DNA of 64,000 bases from Marinospirillum alkaliphilum DSM 21637 (GTDB lineage Bacteria > Pseudomonadota > Gammaproteobacteria > Pseudomonadales > Halomonadaceae): NCBI RefSeq assembly GCF_900119735.1, contig NZ_FPJW01000001.1, positions 156,904 through 220,903 of the forward strand. Reading direction: 5' to 3'. Of the stretch, positions 20,182 through 29,384 are shown in pieces (position 1 is the first letter of the stretch; each line of letters starts with the position of its first letter). The notes beneath the pieces were generated by a model, which saw only the letters and a program-made list of their open reading frames with translations, searched no databases and was not told the DNA's origin. Position numbers and translations under genes: made by a program.

Positions 20182-22164
20182 TCAGCCGACCAGGCGTCCG
20201 ATCAGGCTGCGCTGGTCCACTTTCACTTCGCTCAATTCGACCTGAATCCGGTCGGTGAGACGGTAACGTATGGCGTCACCAATCATGATCCAGCCGTGTT
20301 CCGCATCGGCATTCATTTCTTCTTTCACGGCATGAATGCTGGAAGCGGGTACAAACACCACCGCACCATTGGCCTGCAGTCGGGCGCGCAGACCACCGCG
20401 GTTGATGCTGATGATTTCGGCATCAAAACGCTCGCCGATCTGTTCACTCAGGAAGCGGGCATAAAGCCAGTCCTTCACATCCCGTTCAGCCAGTCGGTTG
20501 ATGCGACGGGCTGCGGTCAGTTGTTCGGTCAGGGTGTCTTCCAGCGGGTGCGGCGTGACACCGGCCAGCACTGCTTTGATCAAACGGTGGTTGACCAGAT
20601 CGCCGTATTTGCGAATCGGTGATGTCCAGGTGGCGTACTGTTGCAGGCCCAGGCCAAAGTGCGGACCCGGCAGGATCGACAGCAGTGAATAACCCTGATC
20701 CTTGCGCAGGCGCGCATCCAGCCAGCCGGATGGCAAGTCATCCAGTGCCAGTCGCAGGTGACGGAAACCGGCCAGGGTGTCCAGGGTTTCGGCATTAAAG
20801 GCTTCGCCGTGGTAATTCAGTCCCTGTTCTTCAATCAGCTTCAAGGCATGGCCGATTTTTTCAGGGTCAAAGCCCTGATGCACGTTGTAGATGCCCTGAC
20901 CGACTTTTTCTGCCAGCAGGTCTGCTGCACAGGTGTTGGCCAGCAGCATGGCTTCCTCCACCATCTTGTGGGCCACTCGACGCTCTTCAGCAAGAATGTC
21001 CGTGACCTTGCCATCGGCATCCAGCACAAAGCGGTAGTCCGGCTGGTCGCGGAACACCAGTGCATGATCATGTCGCCATTGCAGGCGGGTGGCAGCCAGT
21101 GCCTGTAATTGACGCAAGGCATTGGTCAGGCTGTCACTGGTCGGTTGCCAGTCGCCCTGACCCTCCAGCCAGTCGGATACCTTCTGGTAGTCCAGGCGGG
21201 CGCTGGACTGAATCCAGGCCGCAGTGAAGTCAGCCGGTCCGACCAGATTGCCAGCGGCATCAATGCGGATGCTGGCCACCAGTGCCGGGCGTTTCTGTCC
21301 TTCCATCAAGGAACAGAGATCGTCGGACAGGGTTTTCGGCAGCATGGTGACGGTGCGGGCCGGCAGGTAAAGGGTGAAGGCACGGGTGCGGGCCTCAATG
21401 TCAGCGGCACTGCCTTCGAGCACATAAGCAGAAGGGTCAGCAATGGCGACTTTCAATTCCCAGCCACCGGCATCCAGCGGGGTGATGGCCAGTGCATCGT
21501 CCATGTCCAGAGTGGAGTCACTGTCGATGGTGAAAAAGGCTTCTGCCGTCAGATCCTGGCGCACCAGCCCTTCCGGGTCGGTCAGGGTCCAGTCTTCTTC
21601 AATCACCGGTTGTTCATGGGGCAGGTCGTGCCGTGCCAGAATCACCCACCAGGGAGCGTAGTGATCCTCGGCAGTGGCAATCAACTGAGTGACTTCAACA
21701 AAAAAGCTCTTGTCAGCCGGTTTCAGCGGATGGCGTTCCAGAAAAGCCACCACCCAGTCACCGTCCTTCAGGCTGCTTTCATCCAGCCCGGAAACACTTT
21801 TGCCTTTTAACGGCTGCTTGATGGAGGGGTGATCAGGCACCACTGCCAGTTTGCCTTGCACCCGCTGGATGCGGCCGATGAAACGGCTCAGGCTAGCTTC
21901 CAGCAATTCCTCGGGTTCAGCGGTCTGGCGCTGTTCACCCTTCTTGTCGGTTTCTTCATGCAGGGCGGCGCGCACCAGATCACCGTGCAGCACCAGCTTC
22001 ATCTGCGGTGGTGGCACAAAATAACTTTTGCCGTCTTCGGTTTCCAGAAAACCAAAACCCTTGTCAGTGGCCTTGATGCGCCCTTCCACACGCGGTGTGG
22101 ACTCACGCAACTGGGATTTCAGCTGCGACAGCAGGGCGTTGTTTTTCAGCAGAGCATTTTGCAT
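20182..22164 (-). CDS. rnb: exoribonuclease II
   Basis: The 660-residue RNase II (E. coli enzyme 644) has an N-terminal cold-shock domain starting RVEGRIKATDKGFGFLE, a second CSD, the RNB catalytic domain and a C-terminal S1 domain. The catalytic aspartate cluster DSDSTLDMDD is intact near residues 213-222. It degrades mRNA 3' to 5' hydrolytically. The start is set at MQNALLKN (22164), which aligns with E. coli RNase II, rather than the upstream ATG at 22188. Confidence 0.92.
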   Translation of the reverse strand: MQNALLKNNALLSQLKSQLRESTPRVEGRIKATDKGFGFLETEDGKSYFVPPPQMKLVLHGDLVRAALHEETDKKGEQRQTAEPEELLEASLSRFIGRIQRVQGKLAVVPDHPSIKQPLKGKSVSGLDESSLKDGDWVVAFLERHPLKPADKSFFVEVTQLIATAEDHYAPWWVILARHDLPHEQPVIEEDWTLTDPEGLVRQDLTAEAFFTIDSDSTLDMDDALAITPLDAGGWELKVAIADPSAYVLEGSAADIEARTRAFTLYLPARTVTMLPKTLSDDLCSLMEGQKRPALVASIRIDAAGNLVGPADFTAAWIQSSARLDYQKVSDWLEGQGDWQPTSDSLTNALRQLQALAATRLQWRHDHALVFRDQPDYRFVLDADGKVTDILAEERRVAHKMVEEAMLLANTCAADLLAEKVGQGIYNVHQGFDPEKIGHALKLIEEQGLNYHGEAFNAETLDTLAGFRHLRLALDDLPSGWLDARLRKDQGYSLLSILPGPHFGLGLQQYATWTSPIRKYGDLVNHRLIKAVLAGVTPHPLEDTLTEQLTAARRINRLAERDVKDWLYARFLSEQIGERFDAEIISINRGGLRARLQANGAVVFVPASSIHAVKEEMNADAEHGWIMIGDAIRYRLTDRIQVELSEVKVDQRSLIGRLVG

Positions 22165-22210
22165 GGAACCAACCTGTTCAGACGGCAAAAAAGAAGGGGC
22201 TCACTATACC

Positions 22211-22265
22211 GCCAGCCGGTGACGAAACAAGCCTTTTTGGGTAAACAGGCTTTTTTCCGGCTGGC
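22211..22265 (-). terminator. nested inverted repeat, terminator-like, upstream of rnb
   Basis: GCCAGCCGG (22211-22219) is perfectly mirrored by CCGGCTGGC (22257-22265). Inside, AAGCCT (22229-22234) is mirrored by AGGCTT (22247-22252) next to runs of T and A. It lies between the small membrane protein gene and rnb, both on the minus strand, and could end the first transcript or form a leader structure for rnb. Confidence 0.45.
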
Positions 22266-22288
22266 ACCTTGTGTGGGTCGGCAAGGGG

Positions 22289-22513
22289 TTATTCAGCAGG
22301 CCGGTCCGGGATCATGAATTGCTGAATCTGCATCTGGCGCATTTCACTGGGGCTGGGGCCGACAAAATGCCCGTACCAGACCGGAGCGGTGCCAATCAGG
22401 AAACCGGCGACTGCCAGCGCGGTGCCCAGCGTGCGGCGTTTTTCCCGCAGGGTCAGGCCAAGAATCACAATCACCACGCCAATGAAGTGCAGAAACACAA
22501 TGCTGGGTGCCAT
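22289..22513 (-). CDS. small two-helix membrane protein, function unknown
   Basis: The 74-residue protein has two hydrophobic segments (about 4-21 and 28-45) separated by a basic loop LREKRRT, so both ends would lie on the same side of the inner membrane. No family is recognised. It is probably a real gene: AGGAC precedes the ATG and a terminator-like structure follows. It lies between rnb and the divergent Nit-type amidase. Confidence 0.55.
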   Translation of the reverse strand: MAPSIVFLHFIGVVIVILGLTLREKRRTLGTALAVAGFLIGTAPVWYGHFVGPSPSEMRQMQIQQFMIPDRPAE

Positions 22514-22596
22514 AAAAAGGGTCCTGTTGTTAAACTTCGAAATCAGGTTTCGGATTCTACCCCATTCATCTTGCTGATTTCATTGCCGGAGCGCTT

Positions 22597-23430
22597 ATGT
22601 TGCATCCCCGCAGTTTTTCCCACCAACAGGCTGAAGTCATGCTGGCTGCAGTGCAGATGACCAGCAGTGAAGACTGGGCCCACAATCGTGACACGGCTGC
22701 CCGACTGCTGGCCGAGGCAGCAGGTTCCGGTGCAGAACTGGTGGCCTTGCCGGAGTTTTTCCCGTTATTACATCGGGATGAACAGGCCAAATTTGCCCTG
22801 GCTGAACAGGATGGGCAGGGGCCCATGCAGGATTTTCTGGCTGAGCAGGCGCAGCGACTGGGTATCTGGCTGGTGGGTGGCAGTGTACCGTTAAAAAGCC
22901 CGTTTCCTGATCGACTCACCAACACCTGCCTGGTGTATGGCCCGGACGGCGGTCGGGTGGCTCGTTATGACAAGATTCACCTGTTTGGTTTTCAGCGCGG
23001 GGAAGAGCGTTACAACGAAGCCAGCAGCTTTGTGCCGGGTGATCAGCCGGTGACCTTTGATACTCCCTTTGGTCGGGTGGGGCTGGGCATCTGTTATGAC
23101 CTGCGTTTCCCTGAGCTGTTTCGCCAGTTGGACAGTGTTGACCTGCTGGTGTTGCCTTCGGCCTTTACGGTGCCGACCGGACGGGCGCACTGGGAGTTGT
23201 TGCTGCGTGCCAGGGCGGTGGAAAATCTCTGTTACCTGCTGGCACCGGCACAGGCCGGTGAACATGCCAGTGGCCGTCGCACCTGGGGGCATTCAATGCT
23301 GGTCGATCCCTGGGGGGAGGTGCTGGCCTGTCTGCCGGAAGGTGAGGGTGTGATAACCGGTATGTTCAGCAGCCAGCGGCTGGCCGAGCTGCGTCAGCAG
23401 TTACCCGCACTTGAGCATCGCCGTCTGTAA
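22597..23430 (+). CDS. carbon-nitrogen hydrolase, Nit1-type (deaminated glutathione amidase-like)
   Basis: The 277-residue nitrilase-superfamily protein has an intact Glu-Lys-Cys triad: Glu53 (LPEFF), Lys126 (YDKIHLFG) and Cys166 (GICYDLRFPE). The last motif and the overall length point to the Nit1/YbeM branch, which repairs deaminated glutathione; an omega-amidase role is the alternative. GGAG lies 6 nt before the ATG. An internal ATG at 22639 is less likely. Confidence 0.85.
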   Translation: MLHPRSFSHQQAEVMLAAVQMTSSEDWAHNRDTAARLLAEAAGSGAELVALPEFFPLLHRDEQAKFALAEQDGQGPMQDFLAEQAQRLGIWLVGGSVPLKSPFPDRLTNTCLVYGPDGGRVARYDKIHLFGFQRGEERYNEASSFVPGDQPVTFDTPFGRVGLGICYDLRFPELFRQLDSVDLLVLPSAFTVPTGRAHWELLLRARAVENLCYLLAPAQAGEHASGRRTWGHSMLVDPWGEVLACLPEGEGVITGMFSSQRLAELRQQLPALEHRRL

Positions 23431-23466
23431 GCAGTCATTGCGCCCGGACAGCTCAGCACGGTCTAC

Positions 23467-23853
23467 TCAGGAAAAGGGTTTTTCCGGTACCCCGTTTTTA
23501 ATCCACAGCTCCAGCAGTTCTTTCAGGACCGGCAAGGGTGACTGTTCCGGCTCCCGTTCAGCGGTCAGCAGGGTGACCGGGCCAGTCTGCAGGGCATGGA
23601 TCAGTTCATCGGTCTTGTCGGGCTGCTGGTAGAGTTCGTCGCGGTAATAACGGGCAAAGTTTTTCCAGTCCAGTTCACCCTGGGCCAGCTGACGCTTCAG
23701 GCCACTGCTGGGTGCCACCTGCTGACACCAGAGGTCGATGTCCAGATCCCGCTGATCCCGCCCGTGTGGCAACAGTCGATCCACCAGAATGCGGGTGCCA
23801 TCCTGCGTTTCTTTGGGGGCGTAAAGCCATTTGATGTGGAGCTTGTCGGTCAT
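23467..23853 (-). CDS. DUF488 (YeaO-like) family protein
   Basis: The 128-residue protein has the family features RILVDRLLPHG near residues 21-31, WCQQVAPS near 42-49, and VTLLTAERE near 93-101. The biochemical function of DUF488 is not established. It is convergent with the Nit-type gene and divergent from the DUF1266 gene. A potential minus-strand promoter would overlap the short 86-bp gap at 23854-23939. Confidence 0.8.
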   Translation of the reverse strand: MTDKLHIKWLYAPKETQDGTRILVDRLLPHGRDQRDLDIDLWCQQVAPSSGLKRQLAQGELDWKNFARYYRDELYQQPDKTDELIHALQTGPVTLLTAEREPEQSPLPVLKELLELWIKNGVPEKPFS

Positions 23854-23939
23854 GGCTGGATTCCCTGTGCAATTGGCCTGACGCTGGCGCGTGTCTCAGT
23901 TAGAATAGGCCACTTTATCTTGTTCCCGCGGGGGTTCTT

Positions 23940-26387
23940 TTGTCTGTCTCCTTGTCCGATTGGCTGCGTCCTTTCATTTCCCTGTCTTGTGATGACCGCG
24001 AGACAGGAGAGATTTTAGCCGAATGTCGCCTGTCGCAGCTAGCGGATGCTTACCCGTTTCTGTATCTCTGTTGGCAGCAGTCCACTGCTTCTTCCTTGAT
24101 CAACGGCTTGCTGGTGGTTCAGGCCATGCAGCGGCTGCACTGGATCAGCGAAGCAGAGGCAGATGCCTGGCAGGGGTTGTTTGCCCGCCATTTGTTGTTG
24201 CGTTTTCCCCGCTGGCAGACCTGGCTGGCGGAACTGGAGCATGAAGGTTTTTCAGCACCCCGGTTACAGCAACTGGCAACCGCTGATTTTTCCGCCTGGA
24301 ACCAGCTGGAGCAACCGGCGGAATCCCTGGCGGCTTTAACTCGGCGTTTGCCGGAGCCACTGCGGGTGCGCAGCACCCCGATGGGTTATGCACTGGCAGT
24401 GCGTGCATCCAGTTTTGTGGTTTATGGTCAGCCGTTGAATGACCCGGAGCTGTTGCGTCAGCGTTTCTGGCCAGATGTGCAGGCCACCCTGAATGATTAT
24501 TGGCAGGTGCATTCCGCCACTGATTGCCGCCAGCTGCTCTATTGGTTGTGCGGACAGGGTCAGCGTTATGCCTGGCAGCTGGATTTTCAGTGGTTGCAGC
24601 AGGCTTCTGATGAAGACCATGAACTTTGGCGCAGTGAACTGCCGGAAGGGTTTGATGGTTATGGTGACCTTCTGGAAACGCTGGTCGAATTGCCCCAGCT
24701 GGATGTGGCCGCCTGGGACTGGGTACGCATGGCGGACCTGGCACTGGCCGGATATCTGGCCGGTTACCTGACCGCCACCGAATGGCGCAGTGTGGCGCTG
24801 GTGGCCCTGTGGCTGCTGCGCAGCCAGTATCAGAACTGGCAACAACTGCGTGACAGTTACCTGCTGGGTTATCAGCTGTGGCAGACCCAGACCAGTTTCA
24901 CCCTCAGCCCCGAGCTGGAGCAGACCTGGGCACTGCTGACGGAATCGCCCTTTTCACCCTGCAATCAACTGGACTGGCAGGCCCTGTCTCTGGATCACCC
25001 GGATTTTCGTGATGCCATCCAGCATTTTTCCGCCCGCCTGGATGATCCACTGTTGCTGGGTTGCCTGGTTGCCAGCCTGCGGGATGATGCCTGCCTGCTG
25101 ACCGGTCTGGAACCGGGTAGTCTGCCCGCTTCACGGCGCAATGATGCACGTGAATACCTGTTTGCCGGGCTCGACATCCAGGCTGAAGAAGGCCTGACCA
25201 CTACGCTGGCGCGTTTCTGGCAGCCGGGACGGGTGCATCATTATGATCAACTGGCGCTGAATGCACGGGTCGGACGGATTCCCCAGTTGCCTGACAATCT
25301 GGCGGCAGTGCCGGAAGTCTGGGATGCCTGGCAACAACAGGCCCCCTTGCTGGCTGATCTGGTGAAGCAGCCCGCCGGGGTGGTGATGGCGGAAAAGTAT
25401 GCCTTTTATCTGGTCAAGGCACTGGAAACCGGCCATTACCCGGAAACTGAAGCCCGCCAACTGGCGCTGGCACTCAAGGATTACCTGAGCTGGCACTACC
25501 CTTCCGCCATGCAATTATTAAAAGCCTGGCAGGGCTGGGATGAAGTGCTGACTCTTGGCGGTGAGGAAAAACCCCTGCAGGCTGAACTGGAATGGCACCT
25601 GAAAGATCCCGGCAGCCTGTTCCGCTTCCTGCCCTGGAAACGCCCGCCCACCCGTTTCACCGAACCGGGTAAACCGGTCAGTGAAGCCGATCTGGCGACA
25701 CTGAATCTGGTTGGGCCGCTGACCGGCATTCACTGGTCCTGGCCGGAAAAACTGCCGATGGGCCCACGTGAGGAGCTGCGCAATCTGCTGCAGGAAACTC
25801 ACCTGTTCCAGCAGGAAGAAGATCTCAAGGACTACCTGAATCACCTGTTCCAGGCCGGTGACCGTCAGGAGTTCATGATTGCCTTTTCACCCTTCACCCT
25901 GAATCCGGCCAGGCTCGATATCGAAATCGAAACCCATGAGCAGGAAGAGCGGGATGAAGAGCAGGAAGCCTATTACCAGCGGCTGTTGCGGGTGAAGCAC
26001 AATACCCTGGGCATCAATGATGTGGACCTGGCCGCCTGGGACATGGTGCAGCTGGTGGATCTGGCGGTGGCCGGTTATCAACTGGACTGGCTGGACGATG
26101 CTGAGCTGCTGGACTGGCTGGCGCGGATACGCGGCCTGATCACCCGTGAATACCACGGTTGGGCAGACTTTGCCCGTGCCCTGCTGGCCGGTTACAACTT
26201 CTTTATGAATGAAAGTGACAACCGCGCTGAACTGCTGGAAGTTTTCAGTCAGCGACTGCTGAGCCTGTTGATTGCAGTACCGCCCCAGGGCGGCCTCTGG
26301 TACACCCTGGCCTGGCCGGGTGAACGCCAGCGCGACTGGCATCAGCAGGCGACGGCACTGGGCAGTGCTCGCCGCCGATTACACTGA
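23940..26387 (+). CDS. large protein with two DUF1266-like modules, function unknown
   Basis: The 815-residue soluble, Trp- and Leu-rich protein has two internal copies of a DUF1266-like module. One starts [20 protein letters not shown] near residue 257; the other starts [20 protein letters not shown] near residue 699. Both continue to a conserved W...LLAGY or W...YLLGY end. DUF1266 proteins (YbeR, YbeU and similar) have no known activity. The start is a TTG at 23940 after a G-rich stretch and is uncertain. An AT-rich endonuclease-like gene begins 4 nt after its stop. Confidence 0.75.
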   Translation: MSVSLSDWLRPFISLSCDDRETGEILAECRLSQLADAYPFLYLCWQQSTASSLINGLLVVQAMQRLHWISEAEADAWQGLFARHLLLRFPRWQTWLAELEHEGFSAPRLQQLATADFSAWNQLEQPAESLAALTRRLPEPLRVRSTPMGYALAVRASSFVVYGQPLNDPELLRQRFWPDVQATLNDYWQVHSATDCRQLLYWLCGQGQRYAWQLDFQWLQQASDEDHELWRSELPEGFDGYGDLLETLVELPQLDVAAWDWVRMADLALAGYLAGYLTATEWRSVALVALWLLRSQYQNWQQLRDSYLLGYQLWQTQTSFTLSPELEQTWALLTESPFSPCNQLDWQALSLDHPDFRDAIQHFSARLDDPLLLGCLVASLRDDACLLTGLEPGSLPASRRNDAREYLFAGLDIQAEEGLTTTLARFWQPGRVHHYDQLALNARVGRIPQLPDNLAAVPEVWDAWQQQAPLLADLVKQPAGVVMAEKYAFYLVKALETGHYPETEARQLALALKDYLSWHYPSAMQLLKAWQGWDEVLTLGGEEKPLQAELEWHLKDPGSLFRFLPWKRPPTRFTEPGKPVSEADLATLNLVGPLTGIHWSWPEKLPMGPREELRNLLQETHLFQQEEDLKDYLNHLFQAGDRQEFMIAFSPFTLNPARLDIEIETHEQEERDEEQEAYYQRLLRVKHNTLGINDVDLAAWDMVQLVDLAVAGYQLDWLDDAELLDWLARIRGLITREYHGWADFARALLAGYNFFMNESDNRAELLEVFSQRLLSLLIAVPPQGGLWYTLAWPGERQRDWHQQATALGSARRRLH

Positions 26388-26391
26388 ACCG

Positions 26392-27159
26392 ATGAAAATT
26401 GTATCCTGGAATTGCAATGGCGCACTGAGGCGAAAGTTGGCACAGGCTGATAGCCTTGATGCTGATGTGCTAGTGATTCAAGAGTGCGAAGACCCGGCTT
26501 GCTCTACGGACGAATACAAAGCATGGGCAGGGAGTTATCTCTGGATTGGTGAGTCAAAAAATCGTGGTATTGGTGTGTTTCCTAAAAAAGGCTGCACAGT
26601 TCAACGCTTAAACTGGAGTGGCTTTTTTCATTTGCCTGGTCTGCAAAGTCAAAGTGAAACGCTATGCTGGAGCACAGAAGACCTTCGTTTGTTTTTGCCA
26701 TTCACAATTAATGAAAAGATCACTGTATTGGCTGTATGGACCAAAGGCAGTAATAACGAGTCCTTTGGTTACATTGGGCAATTCTGGAAGTACCTTCAAA
26801 TTCACCGCTCAGACTTGCACAAGCCTGGCACGGTCATTCTTGGCGACTTCAACAGTAATTGTGTTTGGGACAAACCAGATCGCTGGTGGAATCACTCGGA
26901 TGTAGTGGCGGAACTCAGTGTGCTGGGATTTCAGAGCCAGTATCATCATGACTCAGGGGAACAGCAGGGGTGTGAAACCCGGCCAACTTTCTTCTTGCAG
27001 CGTAATCTCCAAAAACCCTATCACATAGACTATTTTTTCACGTCCTCGGACCTAACCGAGTCGTCGGAGCTGTCAGTGGGCGGCTATGAAGACTGGATAC
27101 CCTTCAGTGACCATATGCCTATGACCCTGCTGCTGGGAGGGGATAAATGGATCCATTAG
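26392..27159 (+). CDS. endonuclease/exonuclease/phosphatase-family protein
   Basis: The 255-residue protein is of the Mg-dependent EEP (DNase I-like) fold. Catalytic positions are visible: Asn7 (SWNCNG), Glu31 (IQECE), Asp152/Asn154 (GDFNSN), His211/Asp213 (YHIDYFF) and Asp240-His241 (SDHMP). It has no signal peptide, so it probably acts on nucleic acid or a phosphoester in the cytoplasm. Base composition (about 37-45% GC in sampled rows) is far below the DUF1266 gene just upstream, pointing to horizontal gain. The ATG stands 4 nt after that gene's stop. Confidence 0.8.
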   Translation: MKIVSWNCNGALRRKLAQADSLDADVLVIQECEDPACSTDEYKAWAGSYLWIGESKNRGIGVFPKKGCTVQRLNWSGFFHLPGLQSQSETLCWSTEDLRLFLPFTINEKITVLAVWTKGSNNESFGYIGQFWKYLQIHRSDLHKPGTVILGDFNSNCVWDKPDRWWNHSDVVAELSVLGFQSQYHHDSGEQQGCETRPTFFLQRNLQKPYHIDYFFTSSDLTESSELSVGGYEDWIPFSDHMPMTLLLGGDKWIH

Positions 27160-27315
27160 CTTTAGCTGTTGGTTTCCTGCTACGTTGCTCATAACCAACT
27201 GTTGTAGTGCGTTTATATTTTGCCAGCCTACCACCGAGTGTTGTAATTGCTGCGCTTCACGGCCAGTGATTGGTTAAGTCAGTTAAGTAGACAGGCTAAA
27301 AGATTCACGTTATGA

Positions 27316-27412
27316 GCGCAGGCCAGGCAAGGCGAAATTGACCGAGAAAGCGCAGTTTACACGTAGTAAATGAGCATTTTGAGGTCAATTTCAACGCAGC
27401 ATGGCCAAGCGC
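27316..27412. repeat. 97-nt imperfect palindrome (REP/MITE-like element)
   Basis: The ends GCGC..GGCCA (27316 onward) are mirrored by TGGCC..GCGC (to 27412). A perfect core GAAATTGACC (27334-27343) is mirrored by GGTCAATTTC (27383-27392), and the inner bases also pair partly (CAGTTTAC with GTAAATGAG). The whole can fold into one long hairpin. Similar stretches are familiar from other gammaproteobacterial genomes as dispersed elements, from memory. It lies between the convergent endonuclease-like and glutathionyl-hydroquinone reductase genes; the remaining 27160-27315 shows nothing recognised. Confidence 0.75.
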
Positions 27413-27423
27413 AATAGTGAATC

Positions 27424-28395
27424 CTAGCTGCGCCCGTGGGGGCTATCCAGGTCCAGTAGTGGTCCTTCAGGCACCACCCGGGTGGGGTTGATCATGTCGT
27501 GGCTCTGGTAGTAGTGGCCTTTGATGTGCTGGAAATCAACGGTTTCCTTCACGCCGGGCCACTGGTACAACTCTTTCAGGTAACCCTGCAGGTTGGGATA
27601 GTCGGCAATGCGGCGCAGGTTGCATTTGAAGTGCCCGACATAAACGGCATCAAAACGGATCAGGGTGGTGAACAGCCGCCAGTCGGCTTCGGTCACCTGA
27701 TCACCACAGAGATAACGCTGCTCACCCAGCCGTGTTTCCAGCCAGTCCAGCGCCTTGAACAGCGGAACCACAGCTTCTTCATAGGCCTCCTGGCTGGTGG
27801 CAAAACCTGCCTTGTAAACCCCGTTGTTGATCTCGTCATACACCCGCGCATTCACTGCATCAATTTCACTGCAAAGATGATCGGGATAGTAGTCCCCGGC
27901 AAGGGCACCGATACCATCAAAGGCTGAATTGAACATGCGAATGATGTCGGCAGATTCATTACTGACAATGGTTTGCCGGTGTTTGTCCCACAGCACCGGC
28001 ACGGTGACGCGGCCGGAATAGTCCGGGTCTGCCTGAGTGTAAATCCGGTGCATGTAATCCGCCTGAAACAGCGCGTCAGCAATCACTCCGGGGCCGGGTT
28101 CAAAGGTCCAGCCGTGTTCAGCCATGTACCAGTGCACCACGGATACATCAATCAAGGCTTCCAGCCCTTTCAGGCGACGAAAGATCAGGGTGCGGTGAGC
28201 CCAGGGACAAGCCAGTGACACATACAGGTGATAACGACCACCCTCGGCCTTGAATCCTGCCTTGCCGCTGGGACCGGCTGAACCATCAGCGGTGATCCAG
28301 TTGCGGAACTGACTTCTGGAACGCTCAAAACGTCCGCCGGTTTCTTCGGTGTCATACCACTGATCGTGCCACTGACCTTCAACAAGCAAGCCCAT
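27424..28395 (-). CDS. glutathionyl-hydroquinone reductase (Xi-class GST, YqjG-like)
   Basis: The 323-residue protein of the GS-hydroquinone reductase family has its catalytic Cys63 in SLACPWAHR, the same number as in E. coli YqjG. The C-terminal all-helical GST domain contains DQVTEADWRLF. It reduces glutathionyl-hydroquinones to hydroquinones with glutathione, a function that fits an aromatic degrader. The ATG at 28395 follows GGAGAG and is chosen over an adjacent TTG. It is not clearly co-transcribed with its neighbours. Confidence 0.9.
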   Translation of the reverse strand: MGLLVEGQWHDQWYDTEETGGRFERSRSQFRNWITADGSAGPSGKAGFKAEGGRYHLYVSLACPWAHRTLIFRRLKGLEALIDVSVVHWYMAEHGWTFEPGPGVIADALFQADYMHRIYTQADPDYSGRVTVPVLWDKHRQTIVSNESADIIRMFNSAFDGIGALAGDYYPDHLCSEIDAVNARVYDEINNGVYKAGFATSQEAYEEAVVPLFKALDWLETRLGEQRYLCGDQVTEADWRLFTTLIRFDAVYVGHFKCNLRRIADYPNLQGYLKELYQWPGVKETVDFQHIKGHYYQSHDMINPTRVVPEGPLLDLDSPHGRS

Positions 28396-28472
28396 CAATC
28401 TCTCCAGTGCAGTTATTCTGTATTATCAGAAAGTTATTCTAAAAGAATCAGACCCCTGCAACTGCCGCAGGT

Positions 28473-29384
28473 TCAGGGTGCAGGCAATACATCCACCGCC
28501 ACATGCAGATCATGTGCGCCGCCACCATTCATCACGCCTTTCAGCGGGGTGACATCAGCATAGTCCCTTCCCCAGCCGAGTGTCAGGTAACGCTCGGAAG
28601 GGGTGCTGCCGTTGGTGGGGTCAATTTCCATCCAGCCCCAACTGGGCACAAATACACCCAGCCAGGCGTGGCTGGCGTCAGCCCCCAGCAGTTTTTCCTG
28701 CCCCGGTGGTGGCAGGGTTTCCAGATAACCACTGACATAACGGGCGGCCAGACCGATGGAACGCAAGGCCCCGATGGCCAGGTGGGCAAAGTCCTGACAC
28801 ACCCCCTTGCGATTGTGCAGCACATCCAGCACCGGCGTGGCCAGGGTACTGAATTCCGGGTCGTATTTGAATTCGGTGAAAATGCGTCGATTCAGGTGCA
28901 GGATGGCTTCAATCAGCGGACGGCCCGGTGTGAAACTTTCCATGGCAAACTCGGCCAGCTCCGGTTGACGACGGATGAAGGGGGAGTCCAGGGTGAACAG
29001 TCGGGCTTCCAGGCAAGCGGCCTCGGTGACCGGGTTCTGGTGGTGGCTGCCGGGTGCCATCTGTTCAGCCACGGTTTCCCAGGGGGTGGTCATGCCGATG
29101 TCCGGTTGCGGGCGTGGCTGGGTAGTGACCTGGCTTTCCACCGTCACTTCCAGACTGTCATGGATGTCCTGAATGGCAAAATACACCACTCGATTTCCAA
29201 AAAAATCACGCCGTTCATGCTGGCGCAGCGGTTCCGGGGTGATGATCAGTCGGGTGTTTTCACACTTCTGCCAGGGCAGGTCCCGCAACAGCAGTCGTGC
29301 CTCGTTGTGGCTGAGGGTGACACTGCTGGTGTAGTCGTAACGGGTGGTGTGGCGCAGCAGGTATTTCATGTTGACGGCTCTCAT
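28473..29384 (-). CDS. transglutaminase-like protein, small form
   Basis: The 303-residue protein has an N-terminal bacterial transglutaminase-like domain (YLLRHTTRYDYTSSVTLSHN) followed by a papain-fold core. The triad is visible: Cys196 (GVCQDFAHL), His239 (ASHAWLGVF) and Asp255 (EIDPTN). It is predicted to cleave or form amide bonds in peptides. Its ATG overlaps the stop of the ATP-grasp/alpha-E fusion gene (ATGA). A second ATG at 29369 (MKYLLRHT) is a possible start. It completes module A of the two-module locus. Confidence 0.85.
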   Translation of the reverse strand: MRAVNMKYLLRHTTRYDYTSSVTLSHNEARLLLRDLPWQKCENTRLIITPEPLRQHERRDFFGNRVVYFAIQDIHDSLEVTVESQVTTQPRPQPDIGMTTPWETVAEQMAPGSHHQNPVTEAACLEARLFTLDSPFIRRQPELAEFAMESFTPGRPLIEAILHLNRRIFTEFKYDPEFSTLATPVLDVLHNRKGVCQDFAHLAIGALRSIGLAARYVSGYLETLPPPGQEKLLGADASHAWLGVFVPSWGWMEIDPTNGSTPSERYLTLGWGRDYADVTPLKGVMNGGGAHDLHVAVDVLPAP

